Below are positions 26,471-34,117 of a stretch of 38,948 nt of DNA, piece after piece. A model generated the notes under the pieces. That model was not told the DNA's origin and ran no database searches. It saw only the letters and a list, made by a program, of their open reading frames with translations. The stretch covers positions 1 to 38,948 of the forward strand of contig NZ_BPQG01000050.1 of the NCBI RefSeq assembly GCF_022179125.1. The letters run 5' to 3'. Each line of letters starts with the position of its first letter. The stretch's first letter is position 1. The position numbers were made by a program, and so were the translations under genes. Origin of the DNA: Methylobacterium cerastii. Lineage in GTDB: Bacteria > Pseudomonadota > Alphaproteobacteria > Rhizobiales > Beijerinckiaceae.

Positions 26471-28117
26471 CTACGATTCCTGCTCCGACCCCGCGCGCGC
26501 CCGCTCTCGCAGCAGGTACTTCTGCACCTTGCCGGTGGAGGTCTTGGGCAGCTCGCCGAACACGATGGTCCGGGGCATCTTGTAGGCGGCGAGCCGGCCG
26601 CGGCACCAGCGGATCAGGTCGTCGGCGTCGGCCGACGCGCCCTCCTTCAGCTCGACGAAGGCGCACGGCGTCTCGCCCCACTTGTCGTCGGGCTTGGCGA
26701 CGACGGCGGCGGCGGCGACCGCCGGGTGCTTGAACAGCGCGTCCTCGACCTCGATCGAGGAGATGTTCTCGCCGCCCGAGATGATGATGTCCTTCGAGCG
26801 GTCCTTGAGCTGCACGTAGCCGTCCGCGTGCTTCACGCCGAGGTCGCCGGTGTGGAACCAGCCGCCCCGGAACGCCGCCTCGGTGGAGGCCGGGTTCTTG
26901 AGGTAGCCACGCATCACCACGTTGCCGCGCATCATCACCTCGCCCATCGTTTTGCCGTCGGCGGGCACGGATTCGAGGGTCTCGGGGTCGCGCACGTCGA
27001 GGCCCTCGAGCACGGGATAGCGCACGCCCTGGCGCGCCTTCTTCGCGGCTTGGGCGTCGGCCGGGAGGTCGTCCCATTCGGCGTGCCAGGCGTTGACGAC
27101 CGCCGGGCCGTAGCTCTCGGTCAACCCGTAGAGGTGGGTGACGGCGAAGCCCGCCTCGCGCATGCCCGCCAGCACCGCCTCCGGTGGGGGTGCGGCGGCG
27201 GTGAAGAACGCGACCCGGTGGGGCAGGGGCCGGCGCTCGGCGTCGGACGCGTTGATCAGGAGCTGCATCACGATCGGGGCGCCGCACAGGTGGGTGACGC
27301 CGTGCTCGGCCATCAGCGCGTACATCGCCCCGGCCCGGACCTGGCGCAGGCAGACGTGGGTGCCGGCCACGATCGACAGCGTCCACGGGAAGCACCAGCC
27401 GTTGCAGTGGAACATCGGCAGCGTCCAGAGATAGACGGGGTGCTGCCCCAAGGCCCCCGTGACGACGTTGCCGAGCGAGAGCAGGGCCGCGCCGCGATGG
27501 TGGTAGACCACGCCCTTCGGGTCGCCGGTGGTGCCGGAGGTGTAGTTCAGGCTGATCGCGTCCCACTCGTCGTCGGGCATCGCCCAGTCGTGCTCGGGAT
27601 CGCCCTTCGCGAGGAACGCCTCGTAGTCGCAGGTGCCGAGGGCCTCGCCGGCGCCGGCATATTCCGGGTCGTCGTCATCGATCACCAGCAGGCTGCGCCC
27701 GGCCTGCGCCAGAGCCTCGCGCGCGATGCCCGAGAACTCGCGGTCGACGACGAGGACCTTGGCCTCGCCGTGCGCGAGGCAGAAGGCCAGCGCCGCCGCG
27801 TCGAGGCGGGTGTTGAGGGTGTTGAGCACGGCGCCGGCCATCGGCACGCCGTAGTGGCACTCGATCATCGCCGGGGTGTTGGCGAGCAGCACCGCGACGG
27901 TGTCCCCGCGACCGATCCCGTGGGCGGCGAGCGCCGAAGCCAGGCGGCGGCATCGGGCGTAGAGCTCGGCGTAGGAGCGTCGCAGCGACCCGTGGATCAC
28001 CGCGACCTGATCGGGGAAGACCCGCGCCGCCCGGTCGAGGTAGCCAAGCGGCGTCAGGGGCTGGTGGTTGGCCGGGTTCCGGTCGAGGTCGCGGTCGTAG
28101 ATCGTGTCGCGGCGCAT
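26471..28117 (-). CDS. acyl-CoA synthetase (AMP-forming)
   Basis: 548-residue ANL-superfamily acid-CoA ligase. The phosphate loop is NYTSGTTGDPKGVVYHHRGA. Later motifs are FTAAAPPPEAVLAGMREAG, HLYGLTESYGPAVVN, GWFHTGDLGVKHADGYVQLKDR, SGGENISSIEVE and the C-terminal catalytic-lysine text LPKTSTGKVQKYLLRERAR. All key residues are present, unlike the protein at 10750-12126. The overall text (PMFHCNGWCFPW) resembles medium-chain/3-methylmercaptopropionate-type ligases (DmdB-like), but the substrate is open. It is convergent with the TonB receptor 37 bp away; the PAS gene lies upstream on the same strand with an 88-bp gap. Confidence 0.92.
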   Translation of the reverse strand: MRRDTIYDRDLDRNPANHQPLTPLGYLDRAARVFPDQVAVIHGSLRRSYAELYARCRRLASALAAHGIGRGDTVAVLLANTPAMIECHYGVPMAGAVLNTLNTRLDAAALAFCLAHGEAKVLVVDREFSGIAREALAQAGRSLLVIDDDDPEYAGAGEALGTCDYEAFLAKGDPEHDWAMPDDEWDAISLNYTSGTTGDPKGVVYHHRGAALLSLGNVVTGALGQHPVYLWTLPMFHCNGWCFPWTLSIVAGTHVCLRQVRAGAMYALMAEHGVTHLCGAPIVMQLLINASDAERRPLPHRVAFFTAAAPPPEAVLAGMREAGFAVTHLYGLTESYGPAVVNAWHAEWDDLPADAQAAKKARQGVRYPVLEGLDVRDPETLESVPADGKTMGEVMMRGNVVMRGYLKNPASTEAAFRGGWFHTGDLGVKHADGYVQLKDRSKDIIISGGENISSIEVEDALFKHPAVAAAAVVAKPDDKWGETPCAFVELKEGASADADDLIRWCRGRLAAYKMPRTIVFGELPKTSTGKVQKYLLRERARAGSEQES

Positions 28118-28205
28118 GGCGGCCTCCGGGCCAAGGTGTCGCCGGGACAGTACCGCGCGCGGCTGCGGGGTCCAACGGCCCTCGGCCCACCGAAACCCGC
28201 TCCGA

Positions 28206-28802
28206 TCAGTGGTGGCGTTCGGTCCGCCCCGGCCCGAGGGTGTGCGGCTCGTGCAGGAACTTGGCGAGCTCGAAGCCGATCTCGATCATCAGGCCGTCGA
28301 CCAGCTTGGTCAGGTTCGCCTGCCCGAGGCCGTCGGCCAGCGCGCGCAGCGCGATGACGTGCTCGGCCATGCGGTTCACCAGGCGCTCCGCCTGGCGCAG
28401 GTCGGCCGACCTGTTCTCGGTGGTGTCGATGACGATGCCGCGCCCCTGCGCCGTCCCGTCGGCCGCGTTCCGCTCGACGCGGCCGCGGATCAGCAGCTTG
28501 CGCGTCCCGACCTCCGATTCGAGCGTGCGGAACTCGGCCTCGATCGGGCCGCCGACCTCGCCGGCCGCGTGAAGGCAGCTCTCGATCCTGGCGCGGTCTT
28601 CGGGATGGGTCCTGTCGAGGAAGGCGCCGAGCGACACGCCGGCGGCCGCGACCTCGGGATCGAGGCCGAGCAGGCCGGCGAAGTCGCCCGACAGCGCGAG
28701 GCGCCCCGCCCAGTGGTCGTGCACCCAGGCGCCGACGACGCCGGAGGCATCGAGGACCGCCCGGAGTTCGTCGTTCGGATGAGGGGGCGGGGCCTGTGTC
28801 AT
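28206..28802 (-). CDS. PAS-domain protein
   Basis: 198-residue soluble protein. Residues 10-125 form a PAS_3-type fold (LRAVLDASGVVGAWVHDHWAG, FLDRTHPEDRARIESCLHAAG, IEAEFRTLESEVGTRKLLIRGRVERNADG..., GIVIDTTENRSA). The C-terminal helical part (RLVNRMAEHVIALRALADGLGQ) could be a dimerisation helix. There is no kinase, cyclase or DNA-binding domain, so it is probably a sensor that acts by protein contact. The minus-strand promoter region contains a GTAAA...TTTAC dyad (28832-28852). Confidence 0.82.
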   Translation of the reverse strand: MTQAPPPHPNDELRAVLDASGVVGAWVHDHWAGRLALSGDFAGLLGLDPEVAAAGVSLGAFLDRTHPEDRARIESCLHAAGEVGGPIEAEFRTLESEVGTRKLLIRGRVERNAADGTAQGRGIVIDTTENRSADLRQAERLVNRMAEHVIALRALADGLGQANLTKLVDGLMIEIGFELAKFLHEPHTLGPGRTERHH

Positions 28803-29203
28803 GCAACTCCTGAAGACCGATCCTCTAGAACGTAAACCTGAGGTATATTTACCACCACCGCGTCGAGGCCGGAAACCAATCTAATTCATCACCTGAGTTA
28901 AGAAAAGTGCCAAGACGTCCAGGACCGAAAAAACGAACTTGAGGTTGGCTTTGGATCCGCGTTCCGCGTCCGCCCTGCGCCGCGTCGTCGACGGATCCTT
29001 AGCTGGCGCTCGGCCGTGCGGCTCGGCCCGCGCCTGCGTTAACGGCCTCTTAACCATAACCGACGCGATATCGGGATCACGGCATCCCTGGGTCACAGGA
29101 TCATCGCCTCGGCGCGGGTCTCTTGACGCTAGGTTGCTCCGAGCGCGTGCGCCGCAACTTCGCTTCGGCTCGCGAACGGAACGTCCGCAGGCCGATCTCG
29201 ACC
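28803..29203. other. 400-bp intergenic region upstream of the parA repeats
   Basis: No gene seen. The first 150 bp are lower in GC and include the PAS promoter side. A CtrA-type box lies at 29039-29057. A diverged GTGATCC-type repeat (29074-29100, GGGATCACGGCATCCCTGGG...) is followed by GTCTC (29118-29122) and CGCTAG (29127-29132), matching the tail of the elements at 9713 and 13286. Confidence 0.5.
29039..29057 (+). promoter_or_regulatory. candidate CtrA-binding site
   Basis: TTAA (29039-29042), seven bases, TTAA (29050-29053) followed by C is the full TTAA-N7-TTAAC consensus of the alphaproteobacterial cell-cycle regulator CtrA, and the second half reads TTAACCAT, the half-site form. It is 270 bp upstream of parA and may instead serve another transcript. 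Confidence 0.5.
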
Positions 29204-29315
29204 CAGGCAAGTCCTAGGCAAAGCAAGCCTCGGGCGAAGCGGGTCTTGCACGAAGCAAGCCTTGGATGAAGCAAGCCTTAGACGAAACAAGCCCTGGACA
29301 CGGCAAGCCTGAACC
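29204..29315 (+). repeat. seven tandem 16-bp repeats upstream of parA
   Basis: Contiguous 16-mers begin at 29204, 29220, 29236, 29252, 29268, 29284 and 29300. The best match is GAAGCAAGCCTTGGAT (29252) with GAAGCAAGCCTTAGAC (29268) and GAAACAAGCCCTGGAC (29284). The outer copies are more diverged, and the third has GGGTCTTGC in place of AAGCCTTGG. The array ends 12 bp before the parA start and overlaps its leader, including the region next to the GAGGA ribosome-binding site. It is a candidate centromere (parS) or operator for the small partner protein. Confidence 0.85.
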
Positions 29316-29327
29316 GAGGACCACCCG

Positions 29328-30020
29328 ATGAAAGCGATCACCTTCGTCACCCAGAAGGGGGGCAGCGGCAAGAGCACGCTCTGCATCTCGCTCGCGGTCG
29401 CCGCGCAGGAGGCCGGGCGCTCGGTCTGCATCCTGGAGATGGACCGCCAGGCCACGATCTCCGATTGGCTCGACCACCGCACCGCGGAAGGCCCCGAGGT
29501 CGCGCAGATCGACGCCACGCAGATCGACGCGGTGATGAACCAGCTTCGCGAATCGTCCTACGACTACGTCTTCATCGACACGCCCGGCGTCGATTCCACC
29601 GGCACCCTCTCGGCGATCCGCGCCGCCGACCTTTGCATCATCCCGTGCCGGCCGACGCCCGCGGACCTGCGCGCCTTCAAGCCGACCCTGGCCGCCGTGT
29701 ACCGGCTCGAGAAGAAGTTCGCCTTCGTCCTCAACCAGACGCCGCCGCGCTCCTACCGCATCCGCGACGCGGCCGACGGCCTCGCGGTGCTGGGCATCCT
29801 GCCCGACGTCAACATCGTGGCGCGCACCGACCACCAGGACGCGATCGGCGTCGGCCAGGGCGTCACCGAGTTCAACCCGAAGGGGCAGGCGGCGGGCGAG
29901 GTGCGCCGGCTCTGGTCCTGGATCGAGAAGCGCACCCAGGCGGGCAAGGTGGGATCGGGGCAGGCGGTCTCGGGCAAGCTTGTTTCGGGCAAGGCGGTGA
30001 AGCATGTCGAAGCCGCCTAA
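29328..30020 (+). CDS. parA: ParA-family partition-type ATPase
   Basis: 230-residue small (type Ib-like) ParA/MinD-superfamily ATPase with no N-terminal DNA-binding extension. The deviant Walker A KGGSGKST (residues 10-17) includes the signature Lys10. Walker A' is LEMDRQATISDW and Walker B is YVFIDTPGVDST. A later segment, IIPCRPTPADLRAFKPTLAA, is typical. Such proteins form ATP-dependent nucleoid-bound gradients that position plasmids, chromosomes or protein cargo. The C-terminal 25 residues carry a 5-residue repeat (SGQAV, SGKLV, SGKAV). The ATG follows GAGGACC. It overlaps the next gene by 17 bp, the usual coupling of parA with its partner. Confidence 0.92.
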   Translation: MKAITFVTQKGGSGKSTLCISLAVAAQEAGRSVCILEMDRQATISDWLDHRTAEGPEVAQIDATQIDAVMNQLRESSYDYVFIDTPGVDSTGTLSAIRAADLCIIPCRPTPADLRAFKPTLAAVYRLEKKFAFVLNQTPPRSYRIRDAADGLAVLGILPDVNIVARTDHQDAIGVGQGVTEFNPKGQAAGEVRRLWSWIEKRTQAGKVGSGQAVSGKLVSGKAVKHVEAA

Positions 30021-30321
30021 GCTGAACCTCGCCTCGATCGTCGCGGCCTCGGCGCCCGCCACGCGCGGGGCGCCGCAGACCGCCGAGATCGTCCAGCTCG
30101 ACCGCGGCGCAGCCCCGCAGAAGCGCGGCCCCGCCACCCTGAAGGAGCGCGCACGACAGATGTCGGTCTACCTCGAGCCGCCGGTCTACGACCAGCTGCG
30201 CGACCTCGCCTACGCCGAGCGCACGAAGATGCACGCGATCATGCTGGAAGCCCTCGACCTGCTGTTCAAGCAGCGCGGCGCCCGCTCGATCGAGCAGCTC
30301 TCGGAGCATCTCCCGCGCTGA
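30004..30321 (+). CDS. small ribbon-helix-helix-like partner of ParA
   Basis: 105-residue basic protein. Residues 1-45 are flexible and basic (LNLASIVAASAPATRGAPQ, RGAAPQKRGPATLKERA). Residues 50-95 look like a ribbon-helix-helix fold: a short strand QMSVYLEP, helix PVYDQLRDLAYAERT, and helix KMHAIMLEALDLLFKQRG. Disordered N-terminus plus RHH is the layout of ParG-type centromere-binding proteins, where the tail stimulates the ParA ATPase. Overlap with parA and the upstream repeat array support this role. It is not a classical ParB (no HTH, no CTPase domain). The domain call is by eye. Confidence 0.72.
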   Translation: MSKPPKLNLASIVAASAPATRGAPQTAEIVQLDRGAAPQKRGPATLKERARQMSVYLEPPVYDQLRDLAYAERTKMHAIMLEALDLLFKQRGARSIEQLSEHLPR

Positions 30322-30644
30322 GATCCGAGGCCTGCCCGGAAACCCCGCGGCCGAGGCGGCACGTCCGACCGGTCCCGTCGATGGGCCAGAACCCGCTTTC
30401 TGAATGTCAGTGCAACGCTTTGCTGCCGCATCCTCATGCGTCGACGGAGCGCGAAACCCTGTGAATCCCGTGAGCCGGACGCCCCGGCGCCCGGCCCGTT
30501 CAGGCTTCCTTTACGGCGTTCGGACAAGTGTCGGTTCGTTCGGTGGCCGTCCCCTTGTGCAGGGGGCGAACCGGATGCTCCGGCGCGACCGCTTCCCCGC
30601 GGGCCGGTGTCTCGGCACGTGGCGTACAGGCGGATCCGGTGGGC
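30322..30644. other. 323-bp intergenic region before rlpA
   Basis: No gene seen. In-frame extension of rlpA upstream (to 30528) lacks a signal-like sequence and is discounted. No clear terminator for the par pair was found. Confidence 0.4.
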
Positions 30645-31901
30645 ATGGCGCGTTCGACGCTTCTTCGAATCCCGGATTCGTGCCGCGGCCCGCTCCCCTT
30701 GCGGCGCCTGCTCGCGGTCTCGGCGATCGCGCTGGCCACCGCCAACTGCAGCACGAACCCGCAGAAGTTCGCCGGCCCCGCCGGCAACGGGCTCGACCCG
30801 AAATACGGCGTGAAGACCAGCCCGCGCCTCTACAACGAGGGCGACGTGATCCCGAAGGGCGGCGGACGCCGCTTCTCGGGCAAGCCCTACGTCGTCGCCG
30901 GCCGCACCTACGTGCCGAAGGAGGATGCCCGCGGCTACGTCCGCGAGGGGCTGGCCTCCTGGTACGGCGCCGCCTTCCACGGGCGCATGACCGCCAACGG
31001 CGAGGTGTTCGACCGGCACTCGATCGCCGCCGCCCACCCGACCCTGCCGCTGCCGAGCTACGTCCGCGTCACCAACACGGCCAACGGCTACTCGATGGTG
31101 GTGCGCGTCAACGACCGCGGCCCCTATCACGCCGACCGCGTCATGGACGTCTCGGAGGAGGTCGCCCGGGCGCTCGAATTCCACAACAAGGGCACGGCGC
31201 ACGTGCGCGTCGCCTATCTCGGCAAGGCCTCGGTCGCCGGTTCCGACGACCGCAAGCTCCTGGCGACCCTGCGAACCGACGGCGTGCCGGCGGGCGGGCG
31301 CGCCCCGGTGATGGTGGCCGACCTCGGCCCCTCGGAGGAGCCGGAGCGGTTCTCGCGGACGGCGCCGGCGCCGCTGGCGTTCAAGCCGGCCCCCGAGCGC
31401 GAGGAGCGCGACGAGGCGCCCGCGCCGCGGCCGGTGCGCGCGCCGATTGTGCTGGCGCGCGCGGCGGTGGCCGTGCCGGCCGCGCTGCAGCCGACGGCCG
31501 TGCGCGGGCAGCCGTTCCGGCCGGAGCCGGTGCGGGTGGCCGGGCTCAACCCGTCCGCCGAGCGTGCGATCCCGGCTCAAGCCCCGGGCGCGAAGGTCCT
31601 CGGCCGCCCCGTGCCGGTCCGCCTCGCCGCGAACGCCCCCGCCGCGCCGCGGATGGCGCAGGCCGCGTCACCGCGGGCCCCGGCGGTCCGGGCGGGCGCG
31701 GTGCCGCCGGCGATGCCGCCCTCGGCCAAGCTCGCGCTGGCGCGTCTCACCAACGTCCCCGCCACCGCCACTACCCCTGGGGGCAAGGGGACGGCGCAGA
31801 CGGCCGCGAAGGGCCGTCCCGACCTCGCGGCGAAGCCGGCGGCCAAGTTTGCCGACAAGTCACCTGACAAGCGCGGCGCGCGGCTCGCCGGGATCTACTG
31901 A
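30645..31901 (+). CDS. rlpA: RlpA-family septal ring lytic transglycosylase
   Basis: 418-residue RlpA, which cleaves denuded peptidoglycan glycan strands at the division septum. The N-terminus (LRRLLAVSAIALATANCST) looks like a lipoprotein signal with Cys, though the -1 residue Asn is unusual. The double-psi beta-barrel spans about residues 95-190: GLASWYGAAFHGRMTANGE, FDRHSIAAAHPTLPLPSYVR, VRVNDRGPYHADRVMDVS; the catalytic Asp of NDRGP is present. The C-terminal 200 residues are Ala/Pro-rich without a recognisable SPOR domain, which many RlpA proteins have. The ATG at 30645 starts the signal. It precedes the carboxypeptidase gene by 235 bp. Confidence 0.92.
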   Translation: MARSTLLRIPDSCRGPLPLRRLLAVSAIALATANCSTNPQKFAGPAGNGLDPKYGVKTSPRLYNEGDVIPKGGGRRFSGKPYVVAGRTYVPKEDARGYVREGLASWYGAAFHGRMTANGEVFDRHSIAAAHPTLPLPSYVRVTNTANGYSMVVRVNDRGPYHADRVMDVSEEVARALEFHNKGTAHVRVAYLGKASVAGSDDRKLLATLRTDGVPAGGRAPVMVADLGPSEEPERFSRTAPAPLAFKPAPEREERDEAPAPRPVRAPIVLARAAVAVPAALQPTAVRGQPFRPEPVRVAGLNPSAERAIPAQAPGAKVLGRPVPVRLAANAPAAPRMAQAASPRAPAVRAGAVPPAMPPSAKLALARLTNVPATATTPGGKGTAQTAAKGRPDLAAKPAAKFADKSPDKRGARLAGIY

Positions 31902-32136
31902 CGGGAGATCGGGCCCGAAAGCGCCCGGCCGGTCCCCGCGAAAGGGGCTCCCCGGGGCCTCGGAACGCCTCACGCAAGGCCATCTGAGATCGGGGGAATG
32001 CGCACCGTAGGGTGTGCGAGGCGGTGCGCTGCGTCATTTCGCATTCGATCCCGCGCGGAAACCGTAATATGGTCACGCTTGTTATGCGAGGCGGGATGTT
32101 CGGAAACGTGGCGGCCCGGCCGCACGGGAGTTGGTG

Positions 32137-33357
32137 ATGCGCAGGACCTGGGTCTTCCTTCTGGCGGCGGCCTGCGCGCTGGCGGCGCCGGCCCGCGCCC
32201 AGGTCTTCCAGACCGCGGCGCCGCACGCGATCCTGGTCGACGCCGATTCCGGCTCGGTGCTGTTCGAGAAGGCGGCCGACGAGCCGTTCGCCCCGGCCAG
32301 CATGGCCAAGCTGATGACCACCGACATCGTGTTCGACGCCCTGAAATCGGGCCGCCTGAGCACGGACACCGAGTTCACGGTCACCGAGGACGCGTGGCGC
32401 CGGGGCGGGGCGGGGGGCGGCGGCTCGTCGATGTTCGCTCAGGTCAACAGCCGCATCAAGATGCAGGACCTGCTGCGCGGCCTCGTGGTCCAGTCGGGCA
32501 ACGATGCGGCGATCACCATCGCCGAGAACATGGCCGGCTCCGAGGAGGCGTTCGCCGGCATCATGAACCAGCGCGCGAAGGAGATCGGGCTGACGCGCTC
32601 GACCTTCCGCAACGCCACCGGCTACTCGGCGCCCGACCAGCGGGTCACCGCGCGCGACATGGCCAAGCTGGCCGCGCACATCATCGACACCTACCCGGAC
32701 CTGTACAAGATCTTCTCCGAGCGCGAGTTCACCTGGAACAAGATCAAGCAGCAGAACCGCAACCCGCTGCTCGCCCTCGACATCGGAGCCGACGGGCTCA
32801 AGACCGGCTACCTCGAGGAATCCGGCTACGCGCTCACCGGGTCGGCGGTGCAGAACGGCCAGCGCCTGATCATGGTGATCTCCGGCCTCAAGACGGCGCG
32901 GGACCGCGCGGCCGAGGCGCGCAAGCTGATGGAGTGGGGGTTCCGCGCCTTCGAGCCGCGGCAGGTCTTCACCCCCGGCGAGACCGTGGCCGAGGCCTCG
33001 GTGTTCGGGGGCGCGTCGGGGTCGGTCCCGCTGGTCGCCAAGAAGCCGGTGCGGGTGCTGCTGCCGCGCGGGTCGTCCGACCGCGTCACCGCGCGCGCGG
33101 TCTACCAGGGACCTCTCGTCGCCCCCGTGACGGAGGGCCGCGAGGTCGGCCGCCTCAGGATCATGCGCGGCGACGCGGTCGCCCTCGACCAGCCGCTCTA
33201 CGCGGGCGCCTCGGTGGAGGCCGGCACGCTCCAGCAGCGCGCGATGGACGCCGCGCTCGAATTCAGCACCGGCATCGTCCGCCGCGCCTTCGACAAGGCG
33301 GGCAAAGGCGACAGGACCGGCGATAAGACCAGTGACAAGTCCGCCAACCCGTCGTGA
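32137..33357 (+). CDS. D-alanyl-D-alanine carboxypeptidase (PBP5/6 family)
   Basis: 406-residue low-molecular-weight penicillin-binding protein of the DacA/DacC type, trimming the terminal D-Ala of peptidoglycan stem peptides in the periplasm. The signal peptide is MRRTWVFLLAAACALAAPARA. Active-site motifs are SMAK (Ser55-Lys58), SGN (Ser120) and KTG (Lys222). After the peptidase domain a PBP5-type C-terminal beta domain is followed by a helix (MDAALEFSTGIVRRAFDKAG) that could anchor it to the membrane, and a Lys/Asp tail. The ATG at 32137 has GGGAG upstream; earlier in-frame TTG and GTG codons are less likely. An inverted repeat GCGCACC/GGTGCGC (32000-32029) lies in the leader region. Confidence 0.94.
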   Translation: MRRTWVFLLAAACALAAPARAQVFQTAAPHAILVDADSGSVLFEKAADEPFAPASMAKLMTTDIVFDALKSGRLSTDTEFTVTEDAWRRGGAGGGGSSMFAQVNSRIKMQDLLRGLVVQSGNDAAITIAENMAGSEEAFAGIMNQRAKEIGLTRSTFRNATGYSAPDQRVTARDMAKLAAHIIDTYPDLYKIFSEREFTWNKIKQQNRNPLLALDIGADGLKTGYLEESGYALTGSAVQNGQRLIMVISGLKTARDRAAEARKLMEWGFRAFEPRQVFTPGETVAEASVFGGASGSVPLVAKKPVRVLLPRGSSDRVTARAVYQGPLVAPVTEGREVGRLRIMRGDAVALDQPLYAGASVEAGTLQQRAMDAALEFSTGIVRRAFDKAGKGDRTGDKTSDKSANPS

Positions 33358-33388
33358 CGACGGAGAGGCGCGGCGGCTCCGTTCAGCC

Positions 33389-34117
33389 ATGACCGCTCCG
33401 ACACCACCGGGCGTCTTCATCACCTTCGAGGGCGGGGAGGGGGCCGGCAAGTCGACCCAGGTGGCCCGCCTCGCCCGGGCGCTCGCCCCGCATCGCACGG
33501 TCACGACCACCCGCGAGCCGGGCGGCTCGGTCCGCGCCGAGGAGATCCGCACCGCGCTGCTCGCCGGAATCGCCAAGCCCTACGGACCGTTCGCCGAGGC
33601 GCTGCTGTTCTCGGCCGCCCGCATCGACCACCTCGACCGGCTGGTCCGCCCGGCCCTGGCCTCCGGCGAGGTGGTCCTGTGCGACCGCTTCATGGACTCG
33701 ACCCGCGCCTACCAGGGGGCCGCGGGCGGCCTCGACGCCATCGCCGTGGCGGCGCTCGAGCGCGTCGTCGTCGGGCCGACGCGGCCCGACCTCACCCTGG
33801 TCTTCGACCTCGACCCTGAGATCGGTCTGGCCCGCGCGCGGGCGCGCGCGGCTGGTCAGAGGGCGTCGCAAGAGGCATCACAAGAGGCGTCGCAGGCAGG
33901 GCAGGGCGCCCCGGACCGCTTCGAGGCCGAGGATCTTGCCTTCCACCGCCGCCTGCGCGACGCCTTCCGGGCGATCGCGGAGGCCGAACCCATGCGCTGC
34001 GTCCTCGTCGACGCGGCGCAGGACCCCGATGCGGTCGCGCAGGCGGTCCGGCGGGCGGTCGCCGCACGCCTGCCCGATCTCCTCGACGACACCGAAGGCC
34101 GTACCGATGCCGCCTGA
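33389..34117 (+). CDS. tmk: thymidylate kinase
   Basis: 242-residue dTMP kinase. The P-loop is FEGGEGAGKST (residues 13-23), the DR(F/Y) motif lies in LCDRFMDSTRAYQGAAGGL, and the LID region ends in DRFEAEDLAFHRRLRDAF. It is longer than the usual 205-215 residues partly because of an Ala-Ser-Gln-Glu repeat insert at residues 159-170 in the LID. It phosphorylates dTMP to dTDP for DNA synthesis. I take the ATG at 33389; a GTG at 33332 inside the previous gene is an alternative. It overlaps holB by 11 bp. Confidence 0.95.
   Translation: MTAPTPPGVFITFEGGEGAGKSTQVARLARALAPHRTVTTTREPGGSVRAEEIRTALLAGIAKPYGPFAEALLFSAARIDHLDRLVRPALASGEVVLCDRFMDSTRAYQGAAGGLDAIAVAALERVVVGPTRPDLTLVFDLDPEIGLARARARAAGQRASQEASQEASQAGQGAPDRFEAEDLAFHRRLRDAFRAIAEAEPMRCVLVDAAQDPDAVAQAVRRAVAARLPDLLDDTEGRTDAA
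33863..33898 (+). repeat. three 12-bp tandem repeats inside tmk
   Basis: GCGTCGCAAGAG (33863), GCATCACAAGAG (33875) and GCGTCGCAGGCA (33887) encode ASQE, ASQE, ASQA in frame, within the LID region of thymidylate kinase. This is a probable slippage-derived insertion at a flexible site. Confidence 0.8.

Noticed and set aside
29204-29315. CRISPR array
   Set aside because: The 16-bp units are contiguous, with no spacers and no cas genes.
19600-30321. A complete mobile element (integrative plasmid or ICE)
   Set aside because: No integrase, transposase, relaxase, tRNA target or flanking direct repeats were seen, so boundaries cannot be supported.
29328-30321. Chromosomal parAB near oriC
   Set aside because: The partner is a 105-residue RHH-like protein, not ParB, and gidA/gidB/dnaA-type neighbours are absent.
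32040-32058. Iteron-like word CGCATTCGATCCCGCGCGG upstream of the carboxypeptidase gene
   Set aside because: It matches 15 of 19 positions of one repeat but is a single copy 12 kb away with the TCTGCG half altered; likely chance.
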